Positions 10,106 to 22,710 are shown, counted from the first letter of the stretch. The stretch is DNA of 64,000 nt from Granulicella aggregans (GCF_025685565.1 NZ_JAGSYE010000001.1:2232001-2296000), one strand, 5' to 3'. Translations and numbers: made by a program. The notes: generated by a model not told the origin, from the letters alone.

Positions 10106-11482
10106 ATGACGACCAACTACGACGCAATCGTAATTGGTGCCGGACAATCTGGCCCCGCTATGACTGCCCGCCTCTCCGCGGCTGGAAAGAAGGTCGCGCT
10201 CATCGAGAGGAAGCTGCTTGGAGGCACCTGCGTGAATGTGGGATGCACGCCTACGAAGGCGATGGTCGCCTCGGCGCACGCGGCTCACATCGCGCGGCGT
10301 GCCGATGAGTTTGGAGTGATTGCGTCCGCTCAGGTCGGCGTGAACTTGCAGAAGGTGATTGAGCGCAAGAATCAGATCGTCACCAACTCACGTGCGGGCC
10401 TGGAGCGATGGATGAAGGGGCTGGACAACTGCACGCTCTATCGTGGCCAGGCGAGCTTCGAGTCGGCGAGCAGCGTCCGTGTAGGCGAAGAGTTGTTGGA
10501 GGCGAAGCAGATCTTCCTGAATGTTGGCGCTCGTCCGGTGATCTCCGTTGTGGGAGCCGACACTGTGCCTCATCTGACGAGCACCACGATACTGGATCTG
10601 AAGGAGCTGCCTCAGCACCTGATCGTAGTCGGCGGGAGCTACATCGGCCTGGAGTTCGCCCAGATGTTTCGCCGGTTTGGGAGCGAGGTAACGGTGGCGG
10701 AAAAGAACTCCCGTCTCCTCTCCCGTGAAGATGAAGATGTTTCGCAGGGAATAAGAGAGATTCTGGAGGCGGAAAGGATTCAATTCCGTGTCGACGCAAC
10801 TTGCATCCAGCTCTCGCAATCGAACGGCAAGGTGGGCGTAGGTCTGGACTGCACCCATGGTGCCCCGGAGATAGACGGTAGCCACATCCTTCTGGCCATT
10901 GGACGGCAGCCGAACACCGACGACCTAAACCTTGCCTCTGCTGGGGTCGCGACTGACGAGCGCGGCTACATCGTCACCGACGAGCACCTTCGCACCAGCG
11001 TGGATGGGATCTTCGCAATGGGGGACGTCAACGGTCGCGGTGCCTTCACGCATACATCGTGGAACGACTACGAGATCGTCGCTGACAATCTCCTCGACCA
11101 CGGCACGCGTTCGACGAAAGATCGCTTCCCCGTCTATGCCTTGTACATCGATCCGCCGATGGCACACATTGTCATGACGGAGGCCGAGGTACGCAAGAGT
11201 GGCCGTCCGGCTCTGATCGGCAAACGGGCGATGACACGCGTAGGCCGCGCCGTTGAAAAGGGCGAGTCGCAGGGATTCATGAAGGCGCTTGTCGATGCCG
11301 AGACACGACACCTTCTTGGAGCGACCATTCTCGGTGTTGGCGGAGATGAGGCAATCCATTGCCTTCTGACGTGTATGTATGCGAAGCAGCCGATCGATCT
11401 GATCGCGCGTTCCGTGCACATCCATCCGACCGTCTCGGAGCTGATTCCCACCATGCTTCAGGAATTAAAGCCACTTGTATAG
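10106..11482 (+). CDS. mercuric-reductase-like pyridine nucleotide-disulfide oxidoreductase
   Basis: A 458-residue FAD-dependent class I oxidoreductase. It has an FAD-binding Rossmann motif (VIGAGQSGPA), the redox disulfide GGTCVNVGCTP (C42, C47), a second NAD(P)-binding motif (VVGGSYIGLEFA), the FAD motif DGIFAMGDVNGRG, and the C-terminal catalytic HPTxSE (IHPTVSELIPT). It lacks the N-terminal heavy-metal domain and the C-terminal Cys pair of true MerA, so mercury reduction is not supported; it is better called MerA-like or dihydrolipoamide-dehydrogenase-like. The frame is open from 9950, but the ATG at 10106 has GAGG upstream and starts directly before the Rossmann fold, so I take that start. 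It converges on the MetH genes with a 29-base gap. Confidence 0.9.
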   Translation: MTTNYDAIVIGAGQSGPAMTARLSAAGKKVALIERKLLGGTCVNVGCTPTKAMVASAHAAHIARRADEFGVIASAQVGVNLQKVIERKNQIVTNSRAGLERWMKGLDNCTLYRGQASFESASSVRVGEELLEAKQIFLNVGARPVISVVGADTVPHLTSTTILDLKELPQHLIVVGGSYIGLEFAQMFRRFGSEVTVAEKNSRLLSREDEDVSQGIREILEAERIQFRVDATCIQLSQSNGKVGVGLDCTHGAPEIDGSHILLAIGRQPNTDDLNLASAGVATDERGYIVTDEHLRTSVDGIFAMGDVNGRGAFTHTSWNDYEIVADNLLDHGTRSTKDRFPVYALYIDPPMAHIVMTEAEVRKSGRPALIGKRAMTRVGRAVEKGESQGFMKALVDAETRHLLGATILGVGGDEAIHCLLTCMYAKQPIDLIARSVHIHPTVSELIPTMLQELKPLV

Positions 11483-11511
11483 CAAGCGGAATGGATCGTG
11501 CCACAGGGCGG

Positions 11512-14237
<2,726 letters not shown>

Positions 14238-14241
<4 letters not shown>

Positions 14242-15353
14242 GCCGCACGCTCGCTGTCGAATGCGGCGGCGGTCTTCAAGCGGCGCGGCTCTTTATCAAC
14301 CAGCGCCTTCGCGATGGCCGCAATATGGTCTGGCGTGTTGCCGCAGCATCCGCCGGCAATGTTGATCAAGCCAGCCTGCGCAAACTCGCTCAGGTATCTC
14401 GCCATGTCGGGCGGCCCAAGATCAAACCCGGTCTCGGAGAGCGGATTCGGCAGACCTGCATTCGGATAGCAGGAGATCGCCACATCCGCCTTCGCGGAGA
14501 GTTCGCTCAGGAAGGGATACATCAGGTCGGGCCCAAGCGAGCAATTCAGGCCCACAGACAGCGGCTTCACATGCTTCACCGCGTTCCAGAAGGCCTCTGT
14601 CGTTTGCGCGGAGATGAGCGTCTCGCCGCCACGTCCCACTGCTGCCGAGATCATCACTGGCAGTTCCTTGCCGTCGGCGTCAAAGACCTCGCGAATCGCT
14701 ACAAGCGCAGCCTTGGCGTTCAGCGAATCGAAGATCGTCTCGACCAGCAGAAGATCCGATCCTCCTGCGATCAGCGCCCGCACCTGCTCCATGTAGGCGG
14801 TCTTCACCTGATCGAAGGTCACGACGCGGAAGCCAGCGTCATCCGCATCGGGTGAGTTCGACAGCGACACGGTGAGCGGCCCAATCGCTCCCGCAACAAA
14901 CCGCTGGCGTCCTGTTTCATTGCCGACGCGGTCTGCCCACTCCCGGCACTGACGGGCAGAGGTCTCGTTGATCTCATAAGCAAGCGCGCTCAGCATCGGA
15001 TCTTCGATGATCTTCTGATAGAACTCAGGATTCTTGCGTCCGCCGTGCTCGCGCGGGTCGTCGACGAAGAACTCGCTCTGGGTAATGCTGGTCGCGCCAA
15101 ACGTATTGGTCTCGATGATGTCCGCGCCCGCCTCCAGAAACCGGCGGTGGATGTCGCAGATCATCTGCGGCTGGGTCAGCGAAAAAAGATCGCCATTGTT
15201 CAGCATGTCCTTGGTTGAGTCGCGGAAGCGCTCTCCCCGGATGTCCGCCTCGGTCATGCCGTAGGTGCGGATCGTCGTGCCCATCGCGCCATCGATAATG
15301 GCGATTCGTTCTTCAAGCACCTTCTGAAGAGGATGCTGCTGGGTTTTGCTCAT
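14238..15353 (-). CDS. metH: methionine synthase, homocysteine S-methyltransferase part of a two-gene MetH
   Basis: A 371-residue homocysteine S-methyltransferase domain, equivalent to the first ~350 residues of one-piece MetH. The zinc-binding cysteines are visible in [10 protein letters not shown] (C271) and AGGCCGNTP (C336, C337). The N-terminal [14 protein letters not shown] and [10 protein letters not shown] are the usual first-barrel motifs. The stop overlaps the start of the second metH gene by 4 bases, so both halves are made from one message. This is a genuine gene split rather than a frameshift: the first half ends in a normal tail and the second begins with its own start. No convincing cobalamin or SAM riboswitch was found upstream, although an inverted repeat lies there. 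Confidence 0.93.
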
Positions 15354-15431
15354 TTTCCCTCCTCAGCGCGGGCCATCGTGGGCCAACGGCACTGATCCCA
15401 ATAGGCCATCTTTCCATCATATCGAAGGAGG

Positions 15432-15467
15432 GCGCCAACGAGGAGCAGCGGTCCCGCAGGTTGGCGC
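15432..15467. repeat. inverted repeat in metH leader region
   Basis: A perfect 8-base repeat, GCGCCAAC at 15432-15439 and GTTGGCGC at 15460-15467, encloses a 20-base loop. It lies between the alkyltransferase-like gene and metH, in the direction of their transcription. No T run follows, so it is a weak terminator candidate; it may instead be a leader RNA element or mRNA stabiliser. I could not match it to a known riboswitch. Confidence 0.4.
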
Positions 15468-15477
15468 TTCGTCAGCC

Positions 15478-15909
15478 TCAGTCGGGAATCTCCCACACTC
15501 GCAGGGCATGTTCGTGGAGGTCCATGTCGACTCGATCGCCCCGGAACTGGACACCCTCAAGACGGAGCCTGCCCTTCTGCTCCTTCGCAGCCGTTCCCGG
15601 CAACTTGATCTCGCCGCCCGCGCCAAGAACACGATGCCAGGGAAGCTGATCGGGAGGGTCGGTGCGCAGCAACCGAGCAACTGCACGGTGATACAGCGGG
15701 TAGCCCGCAGCGGCCGCGACCTTGCCGTAGGTGCTGACTTTGCCGGGCGGAATGGAGAGGATGACCCTGCGAAACGCTCGGTCACGGTCACCTTCATCAG
15801 GAAGCCCTTCCTGGTATATGGAGCGTCGCGGCTTCTCTCCATGCCCGTGGAGCGTCGTGATCAGGATGCGCGAGCCTTTGGTCGGCGTGCGCCGTTTTGT
15901 CTCTTTCAT
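15478..15909 (-). CDS. alkyltransferase-like protein (MGMT family, Trp in place of Cys)
   Basis: A 143-residue protein of the Ada/MGMT DNA-binding fold: PPGKVSTYGKVAAAAG is the helix-turn-helix region, followed by HRAVARLLRTDPPDQLPWHRVLGAGGEIKLPG. In true O6-alkylguanine transferases the active site is PCHRV; here the Cys is Trp (LPWHRV, W91), as in Atl1-type alkyltransferase-like proteins, which bind O6-alkylguanine without transferring the group and hand it to nucleotide excision repair. The frame opens at 15945, but the ATG at 15909 has GGAGAG 6 bases upstream and is the better start. About 50 residues before the conserved core are basic and not conserved. It probably shares a transcript with the metH genes downstream, which is likely incidental. 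Confidence 0.88.
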   Translation of the reverse strand: MKETKRRTPTKGSRILITTLHGHGEKPRRSIYQEGLPDEGDRDRAFRRVILSIPPGKVSTYGKVAAAAGYPLYHRAVARLLRTDPPDQLPWHRVLGAGGEIKLPGTAAKEQKGRLRLEGVQFRGDRVDMDLHEHALRVWEIPD

Positions 15910-16324
15910 GAATCTCTCCAACAGTAGCGATCGCCTCGAATGCATGACGAAGGAGGGACGGTAGACGACCCCCTCTCGCGGTTCGCGCCCTTTCGGACCG
16001 CGAGGCCTCGAGCTAAGCCTCGTACTTGTTGCATTGTTGCCCCCATCATTGCACTTTACGGGGATTGTGAGGGTTCCTGCCTCTCCCTACTCTTACGAAT
16101 GCAGCCCATTTGGACGATAGGTTCCTCGGGGGAAGAAATCGAGTAGACGCGGCTCCAAATCTCTCTCGCAGAACCAGTCCCGGGCCTTGTATCAGCAACT
16201 CCGCTGCACGCAGTAAATCGGTCGCATGGACTCAAGCGAACTCAAGCGCCGGTTGTAAGTATCCACAATCTCAGATGGGGGCTCGATACCGCAGCCGAAC
16301 CACAGGCGAAACCAGGTGCATCAG
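15910..16324. other. divergent intergenic region with one inverted repeat
   Basis: About 400 bases between divergent genes. The only structure I see is an 8-base perfect inverted repeat, CTCGCGGT at 15975-15982 and ACCGCGAG at 15997-16004. Short frames here do not look coding. Promoters for both flanking genes should lie here. Confidence 0.45.
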
Positions 16325-18667
16325 ATCATGGAATCTCAGGCAGCCGAACTCCCAGCAACAGCGACTCCCGTTCTGCGCCTGCCTGCCGACCGGGCCGCAC
16401 GGGGTCTGCTGTTCGCTGCGCTCACGGTCCAGGCTGTCCAGGTTGGAATCCATCTTTTCGTGCCGCATCCGGCCTTTCCGGCAGATGTGATGGAGTTCCT
16501 CGCTGCCTCGATGAGTACTGCGGTCTGTTTTTACAAACTGCGGCATGACCGGTCGAGCCGGCATCTTTGGCTTGAGCTTGGCATCGCCTTCTTCATCTGG
16601 GCAGTCGCTGAGATCCAGTTCGCGTTTGCTGCGCTGCACCCCGGAGTTACCGAGTCGGCCTTCAGCGACCTGCTCTGGTTGATCTACGCTTTCCCGTTGC
16701 TACTGGTGACGTCCTACACGCCGCAATCATCGCGAAGAGACCCGGCAGGCTGGCTGGACGCAGCGCAGGCTTTTGTCTTCTTCTGCATTCTTTTTGCCCT
16801 CTTTTTTCCGGCACCTGGAATCATCTCGCAGGCGATCTCGGACGTGGTTCAAGGGGTCGCGTTGCTGCTGGTGCTGATCCTTCGATACTGCATCGCGGAG
16901 CCTGGGCGCGACCGGGCGTTCTTCCGCAACCTCACCACCTACATGGTGGTCTATCTCGTCTTCTGCATCCTCTACTACCTGACGACCAACCATGGCTTCG
17001 CGGTCGGCTCATTTGTCGAGCTCTGCTGGAGCGTCCCCTTCACCTTCTTCTCCGTGATCGCTCTCTGCACGGACCTCTCAGGAAAGGAGGAGAGTGAGTC
17101 GTTCTGGGCGGCACGCGTCGCGCGCGCCGGCTATATCCAGGGAGCGACTGCGCTCGGCCTCGCAGTGATGTCCCTGGCAGGGGCAGCGGTCCTTGCCTAC
17201 CATCGGCCGGTGCCCGGTGCCGTGGCTCTGGGAGTGGCGTTCCTCCTGTTTGCGGCGAGAACCAGTGCCAGGGAGTGGCAACTGCAATCTGTCCACTCGC
17301 AGTTGAAACGCTCTGTACTGCGCGACCCGCTCACTTCGGTAGCGAATCGAACGTTGCTGGACACAGAGATTACCCAGCGGCTGGCGCGTCTCTCGACGGC
17401 CCAGAGCGGATCGACGGCAGTCCTCTTCGTTGGACTGGATCGATTCAAGACCTTGAACGACTGCCTCGGCCATATCTTTGGCGATCTCCTGCTGCAGCGG
17501 GTCGCGGACCTGCTGACCGCCAGCGTCCGCAAGCAGGATCTGGTAGCGCGCTACGGCGGCGACGAGTTTGTGATCCTGCTCAGCGGGGTCGACGTCAAAG
17601 AGGCGGAGGCCTTCGCGGAGAGGGTACTCGGACAGCTCCGAAGCCCTCTTCATCTCGAAGGCCGGTTGCTGTACCTGACGGCAAGTATCGGGTTCGCTAT
17701 GAGCACGCCCGGCACCAATGCCTCATCCATGCTGCAGGAAGCTCACTTCGCCATGCACCACGCCAAGAGGTCCGGCAAGGACCGGGCCCAGGTCTTCGAA
17801 CCGGAGATGCTGCGGATCCCACAGTTCCGGCTTGGGATTGAAACCGACCTTCGCAAGGCCCTTGAGGAGGACCAGATCAGCGTTCATTACCAGCCGATCT
17901 TCTCGGTCCAGACGGGAGAGATCGAAGGTTTCGAGGCGCTCGCTCGCTGGCATCATCCGGAGCGCGGGCAGGTTTCCCCCGCAGACTTCATCCCTGTCGC
18001 CGAGGACACCGGGATGATTATCGATCTCGGCAATCAGATTCTGCTCAAGGCCTGTAAGCAATGCCGCGAGTGGAATCAGCGGTTCGGAGCTGCCTGGACG
18101 ATGAACGTGAACGTGTCGGCGCACCAGTTCGCCAGCCCGAAGATTCTCGAACAGATTGTGCACACTCTCTTCCAGACAGGGTTGGAGGCAAGATATCTGA
18201 AGCTGGAGATCACGGAGTCTGTGCTGATCAGCGGCTACTCGCACGTGGAAGAGGTGCTTGCGGAGGCGCGGAAGCTCGGCATGCAGATCTGCCTGGATGA
18301 CTTTGGGACGGGATACTCCTCGCTGAGCTACCTGCTGAACTATCCGTTCGACGTGGTGAAGATCGACCAGAGCTTTGTACGGCATCTCGATGAGGACCCG
18401 AGTCGCGCGGATGTGGTACGCACGCTCATCTCTTTGGCACGGAGTCTGAACAAGCACATGGTGGCAGAGGGGATTGAGCGCTCTGAAGAGATGGACTGCC
18501 TCCGTGAGTTCGGATGTGAACTGGCCCAAGGCTATCTCCTGTCCAGGCCGCTCTCCGCGGAAGCGGCCACGACGCTGCTCCAGTCCCAAAATAAGATCGT
18601 GACAATGCGCTCATCCTCATCATCCGAAGACCGCTATCTTGGATCGGAGATAAGCGCGGCGTCCTGA
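16325..18667 (+). CDS. membrane-bound diguanylate cyclase/phosphodiesterase (GGDEF-EAL)
   Basis: A 780-residue cyclic-di-GMP signalling protein. Residues ~20-320 contain about eight to ten hydrophobic segments (for example LLFAALTVQAVQVGIHLFV and AFVFFCILFALFFPA), a membrane sensor resembling MASE-type domains. The GGDEF domain follows, with an intact RYGGDEF motif (GGDEF at 411-415) and an RxxD inhibitory site (RKQD) five residues before it. The EAL domain keeps GFEALARW (EAL at 537-539), then NVSAHQF and DDFGTGYSSLSYL. All key residues for both synthesis and hydrolysis of c-di-GMP are present, so either or both activities are possible. The signal sensed is unknown. The start at 16325 is chosen because an upstream in-frame ATG at 16316 has no better ribosome site. 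The stop faces hflX 13 bases away. Confidence 0.92.
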   Translation: MMESQAAELPATATPVLRLPADRAARGLLFAALTVQAVQVGIHLFVPHPAFPADVMEFLAASMSTAVCFYKLRHDRSSRHLWLELGIAFFIWAVAEIQFAFAALHPGVTESAFSDLLWLIYAFPLLLVTSYTPQSSRRDPAGWLDAAQAFVFFCILFALFFPAPGIISQAISDVVQGVALLLVLILRYCIAEPGRDRAFFRNLTTYMVVYLVFCILYYLTTNHGFAVGSFVELCWSVPFTFFSVIALCTDLSGKEESESFWAARVARAGYIQGATALGLAVMSLAGAAVLAYHRPVPGAVALGVAFLLFAARTSAREWQLQSVHSQLKRSVLRDPLTSVANRTLLDTEITQRLARLSTAQSGSTAVLFVGLDRFKTLNDCLGHIFGDLLLQRVADLLTASVRKQDLVARYGGDEFVILLSGVDVKEAEAFAERVLGQLRSPLHLEGRLLYLTASIGFAMSTPGTNASSMLQEAHFAMHHAKRSGKDRAQVFEPEMLRIPQFRLGIETDLRKALEEDQISVHYQPIFSVQTGEIEGFEALARWHHPERGQVSPADFIPVAEDTGMIIDLGNQILLKACKQCREWNQRFGAAWTMNVNVSAHQFASPKILEQIVHTLFQTGLEARYLKLEITESVLISGYSHVEEVLAEARKLGMQICLDDFGTGYSSLSYLLNYPFDVVKIDQSFVRHLDEDPSRADVVRTLISLARSLNKHMVAEGIERSEEMDCLREFGCELAQGYLLSRPLSAEAATTLLQSQNKIVTMRSSSSSEDRYLGSEISAAS

Positions 18668-18680
18668 CAAGGAGCAACGA

Positions 18681-20177
18681 TCAGGCTGATCGGTCGCGGA
18701 AGCGACGATACCGGCCAAGCAGCGATGCTGGGCCTCGCGCCCGAAGGAAGACCAGGTTTCCTTCAAAGCGCTTCTCCTCAATGATCGCTCCGCCTTCGAG
18801 CGAGGCAAGGATTGCCCCTTCGGATTGTGGCAGGCGGAAGGTCGATTCGACCACGGGGTCGACCACGAGCGCAGCATCAATCGCAGCCAGCAGTTTGTCT
18901 AGCCCACTCTTGCGCAGCGAGGAGACAGGAATCGAGTCGCCATCGTTCAACAGGTGTGAAAGATCCTGCGGTGCGAGGAGATCGACCTTGTTCAAGACCT
19001 GGATTACCGGCTTGGTCGAAACTCCCAGATCGCCGAGGACTTTTTCTACCTGTAACTTTTGCTCGTCGCGCATGGGACTTGACGCATCCTGGACGTGGAG
19101 AAGGATCTCGGCGCGTTCGACCTCTTCGAGAGTCGCCCTGAAGCTTGTGACCAGCGTGTGGGGCAAGTTGCGGATGAATCCGACCGTGTCTGAGAGCAGA
19201 ATCTTGCGGCGGGAAGGGAGCTGGAGCTGCCGCAGCTTGGGGTCGAGCGTGGCGAACATGCGCGATGACTCCAGCACCCCCGCTTCGGTAAGTGCGTTGA
19301 ACAACGTGCTCTTGCCGGCGTTCGTGTAGCCCACCAGCGCGACGACCGGGACAGGGACTGCTTCGCGGCGCTGTCGCTGCTGGTAGCGAATGCGGCGGAC
19401 GGCTTCGAGCTGGCTCTTGATGTGGTCGAGACGCAGATTGATCTTCCGGCGATCGGTCTCGAGCTGCGTTTCGCCAGGGCCGCGGGTACCGATACCGCCG
19501 CCAAGTTGTGACATGGCGCGCCCACGTCCGGCGAGCCTCGGCAGCTGGTACTCAAGCTGGGCAAGCTCTACCTGCAACTGGCCTTCGCTGGTCTTGGCGT
19601 GGCGGGCGAAGATATCGAGGATAAGTTGCGAGCGGTCGATGACGTGGCAGGGAAGCCGGGCTTCAATATTGCGAAGCTGCGATGGCGACAGGTCATGGTC
19701 GAAGAGAACGAGCGAGGCGTTGGTGGAGGTCACCACCTCAACGATCTCGTCGAGTTTGCCCTGGCCGACAAGACTGGAGGGATCGGGCTTCTGGCGACGC
19801 TGGACAAGCGTTGCGGCAATCGTCGCGCCGGCCGAGCGTGCCAGCTCTTCAAACTCCGAACGGCTGGCGTCGAGATCGAGCGTCGACTCCGCCAGATCTG
19901 AGGACTCTTCTTCTCCGGCCACTACCGCTGCCGCAGTCCGTGCAAGCCGAGCGGCCGTGGTGAGCTGCTTGCGTTTGCGGAGTTCGCCTGTAAACTCGAC
20001 CACAACCAGCACTGCAAGCTCCTGTTGAGTCTGCGAGGTTCGCAGCTCGCGGGCAAGGAGCGCTGCCTCCTGCGCTTCGCTGGCTTCGACGAGACTCCGG
20101 CGAACGGTCTTCCCGCGACCGCGTCGCGATTGCTTCGTCTCTTCTGTAGCCTCTTGTGAGGCCTTCTTACTCGTCAA
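18681..20177 (-). CDS. hflX: ribosome-associated GTPase HflX
   Basis: A 498-residue GTPase. The N-terminal HflX domain includes [54 protein letters not shown] and [12 protein letters not shown]. The G domain has the P-loop GYTNAGKST (283-291), the G3 motif [10 protein letters not shown], and the G4 motif NKVD. HflX binds the 50S subunit and rescues or splits stalled ribosomes, notably after heat or antibiotic stress. The first ~60 residues are a charged extension not conserved in the family, and the start is TTG at 20177 with a weak purine-rich site, so the true start could be further in. It stands alone, transcribed away from the dehydrogenase gene downstream of the GMC gene. Confidence 0.93.
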   Translation of the reverse strand: MTSKKASQEATEETKQSRRGRGKTVRRSLVEASEAQEAALLARELRTSQTQQELAVLVVVEFTGELRKRKQLTTAARLARTAAAVVAGEEESSDLAESTLDLDASRSEFEELARSAGATIAATLVQRRQKPDPSSLVGQGKLDEIVEVVTSTNASLVLFDHDLSPSQLRNIEARLPCHVIDRSQLILDIFARHAKTSEGQLQVELAQLEYQLPRLAGRGRAMSQLGGGIGTRGPGETQLETDRRKINLRLDHIKSQLEAVRRIRYQQRQRREAVPVPVVALVGYTNAGKSTLFNALTEAGVLESSRMFATLDPKLRQLQLPSRRKILLSDTVGFIRNLPHTLVTSFRATLEEVERAEILLHVQDASSPMRDEQKLQVEKVLGDLGVSTKPVIQVLNKVDLLAPQDLSHLLNDGDSIPVSSLRKSGLDKLLAAIDAALVVDPVVESTFRLPQSEGAILASLEGGAIIEEKRFEGNLVFLRARGPASLLGRYRRFRDRSA

Positions 20178-20266
20178 ATTCTTCTCAATTCAGGGCCACG
20201 CCCTAGCTGCAACTGCCTTCATGATACCGAACTGCGACAGTCTAGATGCGTCGTTCGATCGTGGAG

Positions 20267-21118
20267 TTACGCAGGCGTGCCGGGATAACTTCGTCTTGCG
20301 AGTCCCAGCTGGTTTGCAGGTGTGAAGTCCGGCGACGGGTCCTGGAAGACAAGGCTGAGAACGCTATCGCTGCGAAAGTTCAACTTCGCGCCCATCAGCT
20401 CAGCAGCTTTCAGGCCTGCATAGACGGCAGGCCAAGGGACGGGCAGCAAGGTGACCTTCTTCCCTTGCTTTCTGGCGATGTCCTCGATCAAGTCCCGAAG
20501 CAGCCAGGGCACCTCATTCGCCACGGTGATGGGCGCGCTCACCTTTAGCCCCCCTGCGACGGCCTTTCTGATCGCATCGCCCAGATCGTCCTCGTGGACC
20601 AGATACTGCGGATATCTGCCGGATCCGATCATGGGGATCATCGATCCCGACTCGACTTGCTTCGTGAGAGCGCCAAACATGCCGCCAGGACCGGCTCCCC
20701 ACACCAACCCAGGCCGAATGACGATACCACCCGGTCGATCGAATACCATGCGTTCCACGCGCAGCTTGCTTTGACCATAAGCCGAACGGGCACCGGCAAA
20801 CGCGCTGATAGACGAAATAAAGAGAATGCGTTCTACGCCCGCTCGATCGGCAGATTCGAAGAGCTGGCGCGACCCCTCCACATTCACACGATCATTCTCC
20901 TCGGCGTTCGGATGGGTGAAGTCCCATGCGGCATGCACCAAAACCTTGACGCCGCGACTGCGAAGTTCCTCGGAGATCTCCGTAGGGTTTTGCATCTCCC
21001 AGCGAATCGAACCAGCGGCCTCGCGGCGCGATATAGGAACGACTTCCATGTCACGCTGGATAGCCGAAGCGAGCCGTGAGCCGACATATCCCGAAGCTCC
21101 TGTGATCGCACATGTCAT
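20267..21118 (-). CDS. NAD(P)-dependent epimerase/dehydratase (extended SDR)
   Basis: A 283-residue Rossmann-fold protein. The cofactor loop is TGASGYVGSRLA (Gly residues at 7, 10 and 13) and the catalytic pair is Y114 and K118 in SAYGQSKLRVER, after the strand ILFISSISAFAG. It is somewhat shorter than UDP-glucose epimerases and resembles the general NAD-dependent epimerase group (PF01370), so the substrate cannot be assigned; a sugar nucleotide or a small ketone are both possible. Its ATG lies 2 bases after the stop of the GMC oxidoreductase, with GGAGGG inside the end of that gene, so the two are co-transcribed and probably act on related compounds. Confidence 0.85.
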   Translation of the reverse strand: MTCAITGASGYVGSRLASAIQRDMEVVPISRREAAGSIRWEMQNPTEISEELRSRGVKVLVHAAWDFTHPNAEENDRVNVEGSRQLFESADRAGVERILFISSISAFAGARSAYGQSKLRVERMVFDRPGGIVIRPGLVWGAGPGGMFGALTKQVESGSMIPMIGSGRYPQYLVHEDDLGDAIRKAVAGGLKVSAPITVANEVPWLLRDLIEDIARKQGKKVTLLPVPWPAVYAGLKAAELMGAKLNFRSDSVLSLVFQDPSPDFTPANQLGLARRSYPGTPA

Positions 21119-21120
21119 GC

Positions 21121-22710
21121 TTAGCCCTCCAATGCCGGTGCCAGAGTCCCAATGCGATGTGCATTGGCCATGGCGGTAAAGGTGACCGTGGTCGCCGCGA
21201 TGCTGGACATTACGGTCGAATCGACCGCGTGGACGCGCTGGAGACCTGCCGGACGCCCATAAATATCGCTCTCGTTCGGCGAGGGATGGTCGCTCATCGG
21301 AAAGACGCCGCCGCTATGGAATCCCCGGCCCGGAACACCTGGACGCATCAACGGAGCCAACGGCAGCGCACCGAGCGGCCCATGCAAGCCCGCCAGCTTG
21401 CGTACGACCTTCCGCAGGATGGCGTTGACCTCCGGGGATTCTTCTCCTGTGACACGTAATACTTCACCCTCGCTCGACTTATGCAGCGCCAGACTGACAG
21501 GGCGGGAGTGGCGGGAGTGCAGATATCCCTGAAAGAGGAAGAGACGCGAAAAGAATGCTTCGCTGGGAAACACGGCACGCAGCGGCCCCAGCATCTTGGC
21601 GACTGGCTGCTCGAAGAGCTCGTTATAGGTGTAGCCCTGCAAATGGATCGTATAGGGGCTGACCTTGCCATCCTGGATCTCGACAAACAACTGCGCCAGC
21701 GTATGCAGATCCTTGCGGTGGAATGGGCTGATCCCACGTTTCCTCAGCATAGGCAAAAGGAAATACTGGGAGTCCTTCATCTGCACCGGCTGGTCGTAGC
21801 GGTTGAGCGAGCGCAGCAGGATCGCCGTCGTCGCCATCACCCCGGCGGCAAGATACACGCGCGCCCCGTAGATCGATAGGTGCTCCCCAGTCTCGGTCTG
21901 CGCCTCGACCTGCACCTCGTTGGCCATCTCGCTTACGGCGGTCACGGTCAATCCTGGACGATAGCTGAATCCCGGATGGTCACGAAGCTGTTCGACCGCG
22001 TCGGCGCTCGACCAGATCAACCGGTAGGGACATCCATACATGCACAGGCCGCACTTCACGCAGTGGCCCGGTTTGTCGAAACCAGTAGCGTTGACGGCAA
22101 GCCGCGATCTCCCGAAGGTGACCCCCGCAGCCTTGATTCTGTCCGATCGCTTTCCCCAATCGGTCACCATCGCCTGCGCCTGCTGGCTTGGCGGAAGCGG
22201 CCTCTCGTACTCCGAGTAGGTAGGAAATTCGCGCTCCAGATCGTCCTGAATCGACGCTACCGGCATGAACTTTGCGACTGCCCGATAGTGTTCCGACAAG
22301 TCGCGAGTGACTACGGGCCAATCATCCATATCGGCTTGGCGATACGGCATTACGGCCGAGCCCCAGACGTTGCTCAGGCCGCCCTTCGCGCAGGAGGGCT
22401 TGCTGTCCGCGCCGTGACATTCGACCGCAGTCGCCCCACGTGAAAGCCGGTAGGGGTAGTCCGAGCCATAGGCGAGTTTCAGCGGGATGCCATCGACACC
22501 GGCATCCATCTTCGCTCTCAGGAAGGAGGTCTTTTCATCCGTCCAGGAGGCTGGTGCTATAGTCTGAAGCCCGCTCACCTTCTCCGCGGCGGCGTGCTCC
22601 AGATCCAATCCGGCATCGATCATCTCGACCCGGCAGCCACGCGCCAGAAGCGCCATCGCGCAGGAAACGCCAGTCGGCCCGGAACCGACAACCAGATGGA
22701 TGGGCTGCAT
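21121..22710 (-). CDS. GMC-family FAD oxidoreductase with a four-cysteine motif
   Basis: A 529-residue flavoprotein. The FAD-binding start is LVVGSGPTGVSCAMALLARG, and the C-terminal half has the family's substrate/FAD region (HSGGVFPM and VHAVDSTVMSSIAATTVTFTAMANAHRI). At residues 217-227 it has CxxCxxCxxxC (HCVKCGLCMYGCPY), richer in cysteine than the single GCPxG motif seen in many membrane GMC dehydrogenases and reminiscent of a ferredoxin-type iron-sulfur motif. The frame opens at 22857, but the ATG at 22710 begins the Rossmann motif directly. It probably oxidises an alcohol or sugar; the substrate is unknown. It is co-transcribed with the SDR gene and divergent from a membrane glycosyltransferase gene. 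Confidence 0.85.
   Translation of the reverse strand: MQPIHLVVGSGPTGVSCAMALLARGCRVEMIDAGLDLEHAAAEKVSGLQTIAPASWTDEKTSFLRAKMDAGVDGIPLKLAYGSDYPYRLSRGATAVECHGADSKPSCAKGGLSNVWGSAVMPYRQADMDDWPVVTRDLSEHYRAVAKFMPVASIQDDLEREFPTYSEYERPLPPSQQAQAMVTDWGKRSDRIKAAGVTFGRSRLAVNATGFDKPGHCVKCGLCMYGCPYRLIWSSADAVEQLRDHPGFSYRPGLTVTAVSEMANEVQVEAQTETGEHLSIYGARVYLAAGVMATTAILLRSLNRYDQPVQMKDSQYFLLPMLRKRGISPFHRKDLHTLAQLFVEIQDGKVSPYTIHLQGYTYNELFEQPVAKMLGPLRAVFPSEAFFSRLFLFQGYLHSRHSRPVSLALHKSSEGEVLRVTGEESPEVNAILRKVVRKLAGLHGPLGALPLAPLMRPGVPGRGFHSGGVFPMSDHPSPNESDIYGRPAGLQRVHAVDSTVMSSIAATTVTFTAMANAHRIGTLAPALEG

Noticed and set aside
10106..11482. True mercuric reductase (mer operon)
   Set aside because: No N-terminal metal-binding domain, no C-terminal Cys pair and no merR/merT genes nearby.
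15354..15477. Cobalamin or SAM riboswitch upstream of metH
   Set aside because: The leader is only about 120 bases and shows none of the conserved blocks I would expect; only a simple stem-loop is present.
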